Shown in pieces: positions 10,518 through 18,304 of a stretch of 21,007 nucleotides of DNA (position 1 is its first letter; every line of letters begins with the position of its first letter). The DNA is from Chara braunii (Eukaryota > Streptophyta > Charophyceae > Charales > Characeae), in the NCBI GenBank assembly GCA_003427395.1, contig BFEA01000449.1, positions 1,045,706 through 1,066,712 on the forward strand. The letters are read 5' to 3'. Under the pieces are notes generated by a model. It made no database searches. It was given only the letters and a program-made list of their open reading frames with translations, and was not told where the DNA came from. The position numbers and the translations under genes are program-made.

Positions 10518-10531
10518 AATCGCCTAGGCAA
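10515..10531 (+). other. probable junction of an RT-RNase H deletion
   Basis: Within 17 bp the sequence passes from the pre-RT connector (ending at TAA 10515) to the first residues of the integrase zinc-binding domain (ATG 10531, His at 10534). In a complete Ty3/Gypsy pol about 450-650 codons of RT and RNase H lie between these points. The reading frame also changes here and a TAG (10525-10527) lies just upstream in the integrase frame, so the join would not give a fused polyprotein. A mis-assembly across a repeat cannot be excluded from this sequence alone. Confidence 0.6.
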
Positions 10532-11649
10532 TGCACGACGGGTTAGCTGGAGGTCATCGGTCTTCCAAAGGAACACTTGCAAAAATAACGCCGCTCTATT
10601 ATTGGTCAGGCATGGTAGGCATGGTCGTCATATACTGCCAGACTTGCCTCATTTGCCAAGAACGAAGCTCGGTACGAGTCTTCGAGCCGCTTAGACCAAC
10701 GCGGGTGCTAGGGCCGGGACATCTGGTCCACCTCGACCTTGCGGTCATGCCTGTATCAACGGATGGGTACAGGTATATCCTGGATACGCGAGACAACTTG
10801 AGTGGGTTCGTGGAGGCAGTCGCCCTCAAGAAAAAGACAGGGAGGAGTGTGGCGGACTGGATAGAAGACTTCTACTTAAGGCACCCGTTCGTCAGGAGGT
10901 TTATAGCAGACAATAGGACGAAATTTGTGAACCAAGAAGTATTGGGGATGCTTAAGAGACTCTGCGTACCGATCAAACTCATCGAGCCGTATCACCCTGG
11001 GGCCAATGCACCGGTGGAAAGGGGGCACCGAACCTTGAAGAACACGATTGCAAAGCTCGCAGCAGACCATCTGGGAAACTGGCCTAGGTATCTTAAGCAG
11101 ACTGTCTTTGCAGAGAATATGACTCCTAAAAGGACAACAGGATGTATCCCGACAGAGTTTTGGTACGGAAGAGAGATCGACTTTCCTGTGGAAACCTTGG
11201 TACCTACCTGGAATAGGTTAGATGATGATCCGCAAATAACCACTGAAGAGTTAATCGAGGCAAGATGTCAACAAATCCTTAAGAATGAGGAGGTCATGGA
11301 AGACATCGTCAGCCGGGTGCTGGACAACAGAATGAGGGACAAAGCAAGATGGGAATAGGTTAAGAATGTCAGAAAGGAGGCACTTCAGGTGGGGGAGATG
11401 GTACTACTAAGAAACTCGGCACTAGAAAGTACTTGGTCGGGACAGTTGGGAAGGAGGTTCAAAGGCCCTTACCGGGTCGCCAAGCGAGTGGGATTGAACA
11501 CCTTCGAACTGGAAGATTTGGATGAAACTGGATTGAAAGGGTCCTTCCCGGGGCAACGACTGGTCAGGTTTCTAAGTCGGGCCCCAGTGAAACAATGGCT
11601 TCAGGAGGCCGAAGATAAGGAAACAAAAGAGCCACAAGCTAAAGACTAA
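10531..11649 (+). pseudogene. integrase (HHCC, DD35E core, GPY/F domain), one in-frame TAG
   Basis: Integrase inserts the element's cDNA into chromosomes. The zinc-binding domain has His2, His9, Cys39 and Cys42 (residues counted from 10531). The catalytic triad is Asp69 in HLDLAVMP, Asp127 in FIADN and Glu163 in APVERGH, with exactly 35 residues between the second and third (D,D-35-E). The usual DNGTEF signature reads DNRTKF, two changes each explicable by a G-to-A transition. A TAG at 11356-11358 interrupts the frame after DKARWE; the same frame then gives a GPY/F-type C-terminal module (RRFKGPYRV, nt ~11455-11480) ending at TAA 11647-11649. This is the best preserved part of the element. 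Confidence 0.88.
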
Positions 11650-12017
11650 CCACAGTCTTGCCCACACTATGGTTTGTCTCTGACCATGTTCGTGGGACTG
11701 TCATTTTTTTGGGACTGATGCTTTAGCTTCAACTGACTGAGGTTGAAAGGTAGCATGACTTGGGGGTTGCAATATCTGACTTGTGTGACAACGGGAAGGG
11801 ATGTTTGGGGCATTGTACCATAGTTTTTTACGAGAAAAATATGGGGTCATAACGAACGACGCATTTGCATGTATAAAAAGGGCGTGATGCGAGGGATATT
11901 GGGTGCATTTTGAGAATGTCTACCGGCCTAAAGGGGGGGGAGGCGTAAGTATATGAGGGACATTGCGGATGTTGTTTTGTTATACAGGGCTTAGGAGTAA
12001 AACGAGAAAAGACAAAA
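11650..12017 (+). promoter_or_regulatory. gap after integrase with TATA box at 11872-11879
   Basis: There is no coding signal in these 368 bp. TATAAAAA at 11872-11879 is a good TATA-box match, about 140 bp upstream of the ATG of the next ORF (12018). A transcript starting near 11905 would have a leader of about 110 nt. A run of eight G residues lies at 11933-11940. Whether this is a promoter for the 12018 ORF, part of a decayed LTR or chance cannot be decided here. Confidence 0.35.
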
Positions 12018-12970
12018 ATGGAATTCGGCAACGAGAACGACAGCGGGTTAATCAACAGGCCTACCGGAGGGGGAGAAGCTGGACCAAGCGAAGGGAGGAG
12101 GACAGCGAAGAGAAAATTATACATTGGGCTCATGGGCGGGCCAGTGATAGGCAAGGGTGAAATGAAATGTTTGTGTAGGAAACCCTCACCCCTCCGCAAG
12201 GGAGAAGGTATAGAAATATCATCTGATAGTGAGGGCGAAAAGAGAAGGGTAAATGTAGAAGAAGGAGGCAACACAGAAATGAGAGATAAGGCTCGGGTCT
12301 CTAACGAGGAAGGGGCCAACAGGGGCGAACGTCGTGAGACTTGGCATGAGGAAAGCGAGGGGGGACAAGGTATGTGCGACGAACGTGAGGAGGACGAGAA
12401 GAAAAGGGAGAGTCTGCTTGAAGGACGAAGCGGTCACGGCAGTTGCGAGGGGTATGGGACGGGGACAAAGATCCATTTTACCTACGGTCCAAAGAACCTT
12501 GCTGGTGGGTATAGCCCCATACAGACTGAAGACGAGGGGGACGAGGAGGAGGATGTGCGAGAAGTTATAGAAATCAGCAGCGGGGATGAGAGGGATGAAG
12601 TCTCAAGGCCTAGGGAAGAGGGGCGGCCTCCGATGCACCAACCAAGCGATGGGGCTTTCAGATGGGAGGACGAGTTCAGGCCAACGCCCAGTCATTGGTT
12701 TCAGCAATGGACCAATGTAATCAAGCACGAATGGATTATCAAGACTCGGGAACTCGTAAGGGCAGGGGTGGAAGCCACACCACTAGATTTTTTCTTCGAG
12801 GCTGAGTTGCATAAAATTGTAAGGATGAAAAGAGAGATCGAGCACCAATGGATTCTCATATCGCTGCTTTCTGTCTGCTGAGATATGAGAATGACGAGAA
12901 CGTGTATAATAAGGGCAAGCTTGCTAAGGAGGAAGTGAAAAGAGGGTCAGCTAAGGCTGTGTCACGCTAA
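12018..12970 (+). CDS. acidic hypothetical protein with two SUMO-interaction-like motifs, probable 3' frameshift
   Basis: The frame from ATG 12018 is open for 287 codons to TGA 12879-12881. I do not recognise the protein. Residues 1 to ~200 are hydrophilic, rich in Glu, Arg and Gly and probably disordered. They contain two near-identical motifs, IEISSDSEGE (65-74) and VIEISSGDERDE (183-194): a hydrophobic core followed by Ser and acidic residues, the pattern of SUMO-interacting motifs. Residues ~218-280 look folded (WFQQWTNVIKHEWIIKTREL, then DFFFEAELHKI). At about 12848-12852 another frame continues more plausibly (DSHIAAFCLLRYENDENVY, then Lys/Glu-rich) to TAA 12968-12970, so the annotated C-terminus is probably a frameshift product. 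It lies 368 bp downstream of integrase on the same strand, where extra ORFs occur in some retroelements. Confidence 0.45.
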
Positions 12971-13406
12971 AGTAGAAGATAGTTGTTGAAGCTACCTTTG
13001 GATGAGCTACTTTGGGTACCTAAGACAAAGACATGGGATTTGAGATGAGACCGATTGGGAGAGGGCGTATTGTGAATTTTGGATGGAACAAGGATTATGC
13101 TTTTAAGAGGGGAAAACCTTGAGTACGGATTGACGAGCAAACCATGGCATTGAATGACTAGTCGAGTACAAGAGAGGTTAGGGAACCTATGGGTCAAGGG
13201 GCGTGAAGAACACTCCTTCTCTAGGAGCCTAATCCAACTGAGTCGTGAATGGGACTTAGAATAGCCGAGACCTGAGAGATCAGGAAGAGTGAAAATGGAA
13301 GGGGCGTTTTTGTCTTTTGTTATGGATGAACGACCGGGTGGGCTAATGCTGCTTGGGGTCGCGAGCCCCAACTCGAGTGCTAGACGCTAAGTCGGATGTA
13401 CGCATG
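12971..13406. other. stretch without a supportable gene
   Basis: This is purine-rich non-coding sequence between the 12018 ORF and the first minisatellite. The only open frame of note (minus strand, 12967-13371) has no recognisable motif and a Ser/Pro/Leu-rich composition, as expected of the antisense of purine-rich DNA. Confidence 0.5.
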
Positions 13407-13493
13407 GATGGTACATTACTGTGAGAAATGGAATAGATGGTACATTAATGTGAGAAATGGAATGGGTGGTACATTACTATGAGAAATGGAAGA
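13407..13493. repeat. minisatellite 1, 29-bp unit, 3 copies
   Basis: Three units, each containing GTACATTA followed by (T/A)GAGAAATGGAA, start at 13411, 13440 and 13469, an exact 29-bp spacing. Differences between units are a few substitutions. Confidence 0.9.
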
Positions 13494-13589
13494 GAGAGAA
13501 CAACACGCAAAATGTGAGATGGCCACCTTCTAACCTCCAAGATAGAAATGGGATCCGTAACCTCGAGGCCCACCCCCTCGGGCACTAAC

Positions 13590-13749
13590 ATTGAGAATAT
13601 TAAGGAATGGTCCTAACCAGGCTGTTCGACTTGAGAATGGAAAGGAATGACCCTAACCAGGCTGTTCGACTTGAGAATGGAAAAGAATGGCCCTAACCAG
13701 GCTGTTCGACTTGAGAATGGATAAGAACGACCCTAACCAGGTTGTTCGG
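13590..13749. repeat. minisatellite 2, 40-bp unit, 4 copies
   Basis: Units start at 13590, 13630, 13670 and 13710, an exact 40-bp spacing. Each contains TTGAGAAT, then CCTAACCAGG(C/T)TGTTCG. Copies 2-4 are nearly identical and copy 1 is more diverged. Confidence 0.95.
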
Positions 13750-13775
13750 GAATGACCCCTGACCAGGGTCATTCC
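13749..13775. other. perfect 10-bp hairpin at the end of minisatellite 2
   Basis: GGAATGACCC (13749-13758), a 7-nt loop and GGGTCATTCC (13766-13775) form a perfect inverted repeat. The left arm resembles the AATGACCCTAACCAGG part of the preceding 40-bp unit. This suggests that a piece of the array was copied in inverted orientation, as in replication slippage with template switching. Confidence 0.8.
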
Positions 13776-13860
13776 TTTTGAAATAGGCACTGGGGTCCCC
13801 TGCATATTGGATTGAGAAAGGTTGATTGAGAAAGACTGATTGAGAATGTGCTGGAATGAG

Positions 13861-14072
13861 AGAGATGGAAAAGGCCAGTGGGTCGGTCATTGAAAATAGC
13901 CAAAGGATGGATAAGAGAGATGGAAAAGGTCGGTGGGTCGGTCATTGAAAATAGTCAAAGGATGGATGAGAGAGATGGGAAAGGCCGGTGGGACGGTCAT
14001 TGAAATAGCCAATGGGATGAGGAAAATGGAAAAGGCCGGTGGGTCGGTCACTGAAAATTGCCAAGGGGACGA
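13861..14072. repeat. minisatellite 3, ~55-bp unit, 4 copies
   Basis: Units containing AGAGATGGAAAAGG, then GGTGGGTCGGTCATTGAAAA, start at 13861, 13916 and 13971 (exact 55-bp spacing), followed by a shorter diverged fourth unit from about 14022. A weaker echo (GGGACGGTCACAGAAATTGG) follows near 14144. Confidence 0.9.
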
Positions 14073-15345
14073 AAGGAAAATACGAAAGAGAAGGACAAGA
14101 TAAAAAAGGTGGAGCCTTAAAGCCGAGAAGGGCAGGGACTGTTGGGACGGTCACAGAAATTGGGTGTTGAGGAATGAGAAATTGAGGATTGAGTGGGCGA
14201 AAGGGTCAGTCTTGAGAAATGGCTATTGAGAGAATGACCATCAGACCGGCCGTGAGGGTGGCCTTGTTGATAAGAGGTTGTCAGACCAGCCATGAGAATA
14301 AGCCTTGGAAGTAGCATTGGATTGAATGATTGAGGATTGAATATTGCATTGCATAGGTAGGGGACCCTAGGCAACTTGAAATGGACTTGGAAATAGCATT
14401 GAAATAGATTTTCTCATTTTCTAGTCTTTGGCCTCAGCAGGAGGCAGGAGGGGGATACCGGTGCTCGCACCGCCACCCCAAGACCTCTATCCCTGTAAGG
14501 AAAAAAGTCTCAGCGCGACCTGTTCCTCTTGCAAGGGGATGAGGGTTAAAGGACCAAGGCACCTACCACTTGGATCGGTGCGGGACGTCCGGAACTGACC
14601 CCGACAACGAGCTCTAGTCGGGAAGTTCAAATTGCGCCTCGTGTTGAACGCCTAAACGTCAAAGGGTGAGGGAACCAAATGGGCGAGAGAGTCATTCTTC
14701 TCCTAAGTCTCATTTGTTCTCCCCAACCATACGCCATGCCGTTGAGGGGCGGCACGGCCGCTTGGAATGGACCACGGCAGCTCGCGTTAAGTTGAGCAGC
14801 ACTGTCCAGAGGGAGGAGTTGGGCGTGGTACCGGGTGGAAGCCACAACCACCACGGGGCGAGTGACACCGCCCCGCCGGAGCATTACAACCGCTTCGAGA
14901 CTAATTGCGAGGTCTTCGTAACTGCACTCGTGGACTAATTGAGAGCCCCAACTCTCTTGAAAGAAAGAGGCCGGATCCAGAAAATTACCACTCGGGAGGA
15001 ACGATTCGCGAGGAAGCCCTTACGACAAGACAGGATCCTGGGAGGCTTGGACTGGACCTGCCTTCCAAATGTGAGGAGGTACCTCAGTAATGACGCCCGT
15101 CTCGTAAGCAGCAAAAGGTCGGACGGAGTAAGGGGATGAGGTGAGTTATCAGCAGGGGGAGGACTGATCACCCTTCCTTTTTGGGGTTGATGGGCCGGCA
15201 TCCGCCTACTCGTTGGCGGGCCAAAGGTTGCGTACCTCCGAGTGAGAACCAGTCGTGCGAAGGGGACATCGCATTTTGAGTGGGGGGAAGGTGTACCATC
15301 TACCAAAGAAAAAGCGTGCAAAAGAGAAGGGTACCATGAGCGTAA
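14073..15345. other. 1.3-kb stretch without a supportable gene
   Basis: Positions 14073-14400 are purine-rich with short TTGAG/ATGAG-type repetition and no gene. Positions 14400-15330 are compositionally balanced and richer in C than the surroundings. They contain short open frames on both strands (such as 14666-14938 plus and 14935-15321 minus) that I could not identify. This balanced segment may be an inserted fragment of another repeat family, but no termini or target-site duplication were seen. Confidence 0.5.
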
Positions 15346-15655
15346 GAATGAATGAGTAATCGACTTTGCGAAGGCTTGAGAAAAAGTCTGGCAAGATGTC
15401 CAGAAGAAAAGAATGAATGAGTAATTAACGTTGCATGAGTTTGAGAAAAAGGTCTGGCAAGATGTCTAGAAAAGAAGAATGGATGAATAATTGACTTTGC
15501 GCAGGCTTGAGAAAAGGCCTGGCAAGATGTCCAGAAGAGAAATGGGTGAGAAATTGACGTTGCATGAGCCTGAGAAAAGGCCTGGCAAGCGACTTGTATG
15601 ATTGATTTGGCATAAGCTTGAAAATGGGCCAAGTAAGACGTCTAGAAAAGAAAAG
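15346..15655. repeat. minisatellite 4, 62-66-bp unit, 4-5 copies
   Basis: Units beginning GAATGAATGAG or GAATGGATGAA start at 15346, 15411 and 15477; a fourth begins near 15539. Each contains TTGAGAAAA, then (T/C)CTGGCAAGATGTC(C/T)AGAA. A fifth degenerate unit (GGGCCAAGTAAGACGTCTAG) runs to about 15655. Further echoes reach about 15915, so the array decays up to the edge of the methyltransferase fragment. Confidence 0.9.
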
Positions 15656-15910
15656 ACTCGTACGATGGACTGTGTATGGATCTGAGAGAAAGACTAGTAG
15701 GCTGGGAAACAAATGAGTATTTGGAAACAGGTTTGACAAGGTGTCTGAAAGAGATATGCACAAGGGATGAACTGGGCAGCATGCATGAAAAAAAGTTAAA
15801 AATAAGCAAGGAACAAGAAAGGACAAAGAGTGATATGAATGCAAAATTGGCAGGACCTGAGGAGAGTCGGACGAAAGGACCCGGGGGAGATGCATGTGGA
15901 TTTGGCAAGG

Positions 15911-16440
15911 CCTGAGCATCGGGGAACGGTAAAGGGAAAACATGGATTGCACGGGCCGAAAAGTAGATTATTTTTTATAAGAGTAATGAATGAGGCGAGG
16001 TCAAAATGTTTCCTGCTCGAGAATGCTTCCTCGATGAAATGGGAAGACAAATTTGAGATTACGAAGCACTTAAGGGGAGTTGTATCTGGGCTCATCGATT
16101 CGAAGTGGGTATCACCACAGCAAAGACGACGGTTGTATTGGACGAACATCTTCCTTCCGGAGCAAATGCCTGACATTGAGTCGCATCCAAAAACTTGCCT
16201 ACAATTTGTTATCAACAAAGTCAAGGCATAGAATGAGAAAACCAATTGTGTTATGACAACAAATTGTCATCTGGGGAATAAAAACCAGCATACCAGTAGT
16301 TAAGTGCATGAAGCAAGGAGAGCCCCGTCTGCCCCATGTTACTTAAGTTGAAAGAATTATGGGTTGCCCTGCTGGGTATACAAAATTGACTGAGGAGGTA
16401 GTTCGCATCTCAATTGAGGGAAAGATAAAAAGGCAGAGCT
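15911..16440 (+). pseudogene. DNMT3-type cytosine-5 DNA methyltransferase fragment (C-terminal catalytic half)
   Basis: This resembles the C-terminal half of a DNMT3 catalytic domain, which methylates cytosine in DNA. Visible in order are: KSRLFFIRVMNEARSK (the helix after motif IV; nt ~15958-16005), CFLLENASSMK (motif VI, Glu-Asn at nt 16019-16024), LIDSKWVSPQQRRRLYWTNI (motif VIII region, nt ~16091-16150), then TAG 16229-16231. In the same frame NCVMTTNCH (motif IX-like Thr-Thr, ~16244-16270) follows, then TAA 16301. Near 16295-16303 homology moves to another frame: KCMKQGEPRLPHVT, TAA 16344-16346, then VERIMGCPAGYTKL (16347-16388), the counterpart of the ERVFGFP-Y-T block. The motif order is not rearranged, which argues against a plant DRM enzyme. 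The catalytic Pro-Cys of motif IV, motif I and motif X were not found. No intron is visible, which suggests a retrocopy or capture by a mobile element. It cannot be functional as it stands. Confidence 0.75.
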
Positions 16441-17230
16441 ATGATGGAAATGAGCAACCTGGTCTAAGTTGTAAAACCTTCGACTCCCCCATACCCTCCT
16501 CCACCCCAAGGGGCGGAAACTAAGGAAGACATTAAGAAAGAAATGGAAAAATAATAAAACGGACTCTGGCAAACTAACCACCCATAACACCTCACCCTCC
16601 TCTCTCGTCTATCCCTCCAAAACCCACTAACAAGAGATTGGTGCGCGATGAGGACATCGCAAATGAGTGGCGGGAATATGTCGGGACTGGTGGGTCTCAA
16701 ATAACTTCCCAGCGCTCGAGAGATTGAATACAGACAATTTGTGCACAACAGAGAAATCTGGAGTGAGGAAGCAGGAGAGAGAAAAGACAAAGGATTAGGC
16801 TGCAGAAGGGAGTGATGCCTTGAGGAGAGAACCACAGGAAGAAAGAACTAGCAGCGGCAAGCAAGCGAGCGCAAGAACAGGGGCACATAGAACATAGCAG
16901 GAGGCCGGGAGGGTCATCGGAATGCAATAAGACTAAGGCCAAAGGGCCCTTTGAACTAGCAATTGCAGAGCGACGGCAATAAGGGAATGAGGAAGTCGAG
17001 GGATGGGCGGCCAGAAGCCGCGGGAAGCCAAGAAATGAGGGGCCAACGTAGGGGTCACCTATGGGAGCCTCGGAGCGGAGGCCCACGACCAAAGAGATCG
17101 GCACTCACAAGGTGCGAGGAAAGACTAAGGAGAGGGGTTGCTATGGGGCGACAAGACGCCCAAGGGGCATGGGACACCTCGGTGAAAGGCACCCGGGGCC
17201 ACGTGGGACTAAGTAAAAATAATGGCGTCC
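16441..17230. other. stretch without a confident gene
   Basis: The frame leaving the methyltransferase fragment stays open to TAA 16521 without recognisable domain content. A short open segment near 16610-16725 (containing LVRDEDIANEWREYVGTGG) looks protein-like but could not be identified and has no start. The remainder (16740-17230) is purine-rich, and its open frames run into the GGGAC-type minisatellite. No RNA gene was seen. Confidence 0.45.
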
Positions 17231-17258
17231 GGGGCGAAATGTGTCAGGGACCGCCGAT

Positions 17259-17400
17259 GGAACTAATGAGTCAGGAACCGCCGGCGGGACTAAGTGTCGG
17301 GGACCGCCGACGGGACTAAGTGTCGGGGACCGTCGATGGGACTAAGTCTCGGGGACCGCCGACGGGACTAAGTGTTGGGGACCACCAACGGGATAAGTAG
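17259..17400. repeat. minisatellite 5, 26-bp GC-rich unit, ~5 copies
   Basis: Units containing GGACTAAGTGTCGGGGACCG start at 17287, 17313, 17339, 17365 and (diverged) 17391, exactly 26 bp apart. A 28-bp relative begins at 17259. Most units include GTCGG and CCGAC arms that can pair. Related but scattered CGGGGACC and GGCGGGAC pieces recur at 18705-18840. Confidence 0.92.
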
Positions 17401-17471
17401 TGGGGACATGTGAAAGTCCCAAGAAGAAACGGCGGCACCGCATGAGGGGAAAATAATAAATGCAAGGTGCA

Positions 17472-17495
17472 CCGTCAAGATCGACATCTTGACGG
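17472..17495. other. perfect 9-bp hairpin
   Basis: CCGTCAAGA (17472-17480), loop TCGACA and TCTTGACGG (17487-17495). A second inverted repeat, CACTAGT (17512-17518) with ACTAGTG (17525-17531), follows 16 bp downstream. Confidence 0.85.
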
Positions 17496-17756
17496 CCAAG
17501 AATATTAGCATCACTAGTGCAAGTACTAGTGGTGACAAACGGGAAAGCCAAAAGGAAAAGGAAAAGTAAAGAAAACTGAAGTGGGAGGCATGGGAGCAAT
17601 TCGAAAAATCTCGGATCAACTTCCCTCAAGAAAATAGAGTCAAATGAGACTCCATGTGAAATATAGCCCTCCGGGAGAAAATCGGAGTAGGAGGGACCAT
17701 TGTGGGAGAGATGTAGGAGTAAAAAGAGGTTCCCATGGGCATGGGACGACCATTAT

Positions 17757-17782
17757 TGCAGTCCGAGAAATAACGGACTGCA
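17757..17782. other. hairpin family I (TGCAGTCCG / CGGACTGCA)
   Basis: This is a perfect 9-bp inverted repeat with an 8-nt loop. The same pair recurs at 18468-18493 (perfect, 8-nt loop), at 18307-18332 (one mismatch, flanked by CCCCAT and ATGGGG that extend the stem) and, with a nested GTTGGTACCAAC palindrome, at 19962-19994. A compressed relative, GCAATCCGGATTGC, lies at 19413-19426. Confidence 0.88.
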
Positions 17783-17985
17783 CCTTGGGCATAGGGAAGG
17801 CCAAAACTAAGAGAAAGAGGCTAGAAAAGGGCCTTAACGGACACTTGACACTTGACATGCTAGAAAAAAGAGAGAAAAGAAAAGAAAATATGGGAGAATA
17901 AGACAAAAGGAGTGAGAGGGAGTGAGTGAGCTGGCCGTCAGTAGGGACTGTCATAGGTAGGGACTGACAGGTCCCTACTGTCCAA

Positions 17986-18040
17986 GAAAGGAGGAGAAAG
18001 AAAAAAGAAAAGAAAAAGAAAAGAAAAGAAAACAGAAAAA
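17986..18040 (+). repeat. A/G-only polypurine tract
   Basis: A nearly pure purine run of AAAGAAAAG-type units lies at the downstream edge of direct-repeat copy 1, with a similar purine stretch inside copy 2 at about 19253-19322. It is probably simple-sequence DNA. A polypurine tract for retroelement priming is possible but unsupported. Confidence 0.7.
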
Positions 18041-18240
18041 TGCCTTAACGGTAAAAAACGGTCACTTAGGGAGATTCATCCGTGACCAGATTCATTATGG
18101 AATATGGCGGTTACAAAGGACTTTGATTTTCTTTTATTTTTGCAGAGAAAATCAAAGAAAATCAAGGCCTCTTGCAACCGGAATAAAACGGAATGCATGC
18201 ATGAGAAGAAACACATGTTTTAGGTGCATCCGGCAAAATC

Positions 18241-18278
18241 CTGTCTCTTATACACATCTAGATGTGTATAAGAGACAG
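18241..18278. other. Tn5 mosaic-end / Nextera mate-pair junction adapter (artefact)
   Basis: The 19-mer CTGTCTCTTATACACATCT is followed immediately by its exact reverse complement AGATGTGTATAAGAGACAG. This is the 38-bp junction adapter formed when Nextera mate-pair fragments are circularised. A perfect match to both 19-bp hyperactive Tn5 mosaic ends is not expected in natural eukaryotic DNA. Sequence left and right of it may therefore not be contiguous in the genome. Confidence 0.97.
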
Positions 18279-18304
18279 GCATTAAGGCTAAGGAATTAAC
18301 CCCC

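Larger units (their letters stand above)
7083..11649 (+). mobile_element. degenerate Ty3/Gypsy-type gag-pro-int block lacking reverse transcriptase
   Basis: In order on the plus strand are gag with a CCHC knuckle, an aspartic protease, a stub of the segment that normally precedes RT, an HHCC/DD35E integrase core and a GPY/F C-terminal domain. Protease before integrase and the GPY/F module are typical of Ty3/Gypsy (Metaviridae). Gag starts in one frame and shifts once near 8010; from there one frame is used through to 11649 except for a short shifted segment at about 10290-10517. Stops at 8272, 8713, 10162 and 11356 and an apparent deletion of all of RT/RNase H at about 10515-10531 mark it as non-autonomous and dead. 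I could not identify LTRs, a primer-binding site or a polypurine tract belonging to it. Confidence 0.85.
17395..17985 (+). repeat. ~600-bp direct repeat, copy 1
   Basis: This is collinear with 18795-19387. Shared anchors, with offsets, are: CCGTC(A/G)AGATCGA at 17472/18877 (1405), AATATTAGCA(T/C)CACTAGTG at 17501/18907 (1406), GAAAATCGGAG at 17677/19070 (1393), CCATTATTG at 17750/19143 (1393) and GGACTGACAGGTCCC at 17961/19364 (1403). The region between anchors is diverged but keeps order. It is non-coding and purine-rich. It contains hairpins with 9-bp stems at 17472-17495 and 17757-17782 and a GTAGGGAC/GTCCCTAC hairpin at 17957-17978. Confidence 0.8.

Noticed and set aside
6616-12017. LTR pair flanking gag-pol (6616-7082 versus 11650-12017)
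   Set aside because: Compared by eye; no shared sequence, no TG/CA termini and no tRNA-complementary primer site were found. A self dot plot over a wider region would be decisive.
13590-13749. CRISPR array
   Set aside because: The repeats are contiguous 40-bp tandem units without unique spacers, no cas genes are present, and the setting is eukaryotic.
14666-14938. 90-codon plus-strand ORF in the balanced-composition segment
   Set aside because: It is short, has no motif and no supporting context, and overlaps an equally long minus-strand frame.
15676-15915. 79-codon ATG-initiated ORF before the methyltransferase fragment
   Set aside because: Much of it reads through echoes of minisatellite 4. 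I looked for motif IV Pro-Cys of the methyltransferase here and did not find it convincingly.
15425-15952. Minus-strand 175-codon open frame with repeated segments
   Set aside because: It is the antisense of minisatellite 4; the internal protein repeats mirror the DNA repeat and no motif is recognisable.
16963-17319. 118-codon plus-strand ORF
   Set aside because: Its 3' third is translated minisatellite 5 and no motif is recognisable.
18241-18278. Natural transposon terminus or foldback element
   Set aside because: The match to the engineered 19-bp mosaic end in head-to-head orientation is exact, with no flanking transposase or target duplication; a library adapter explains it fully.
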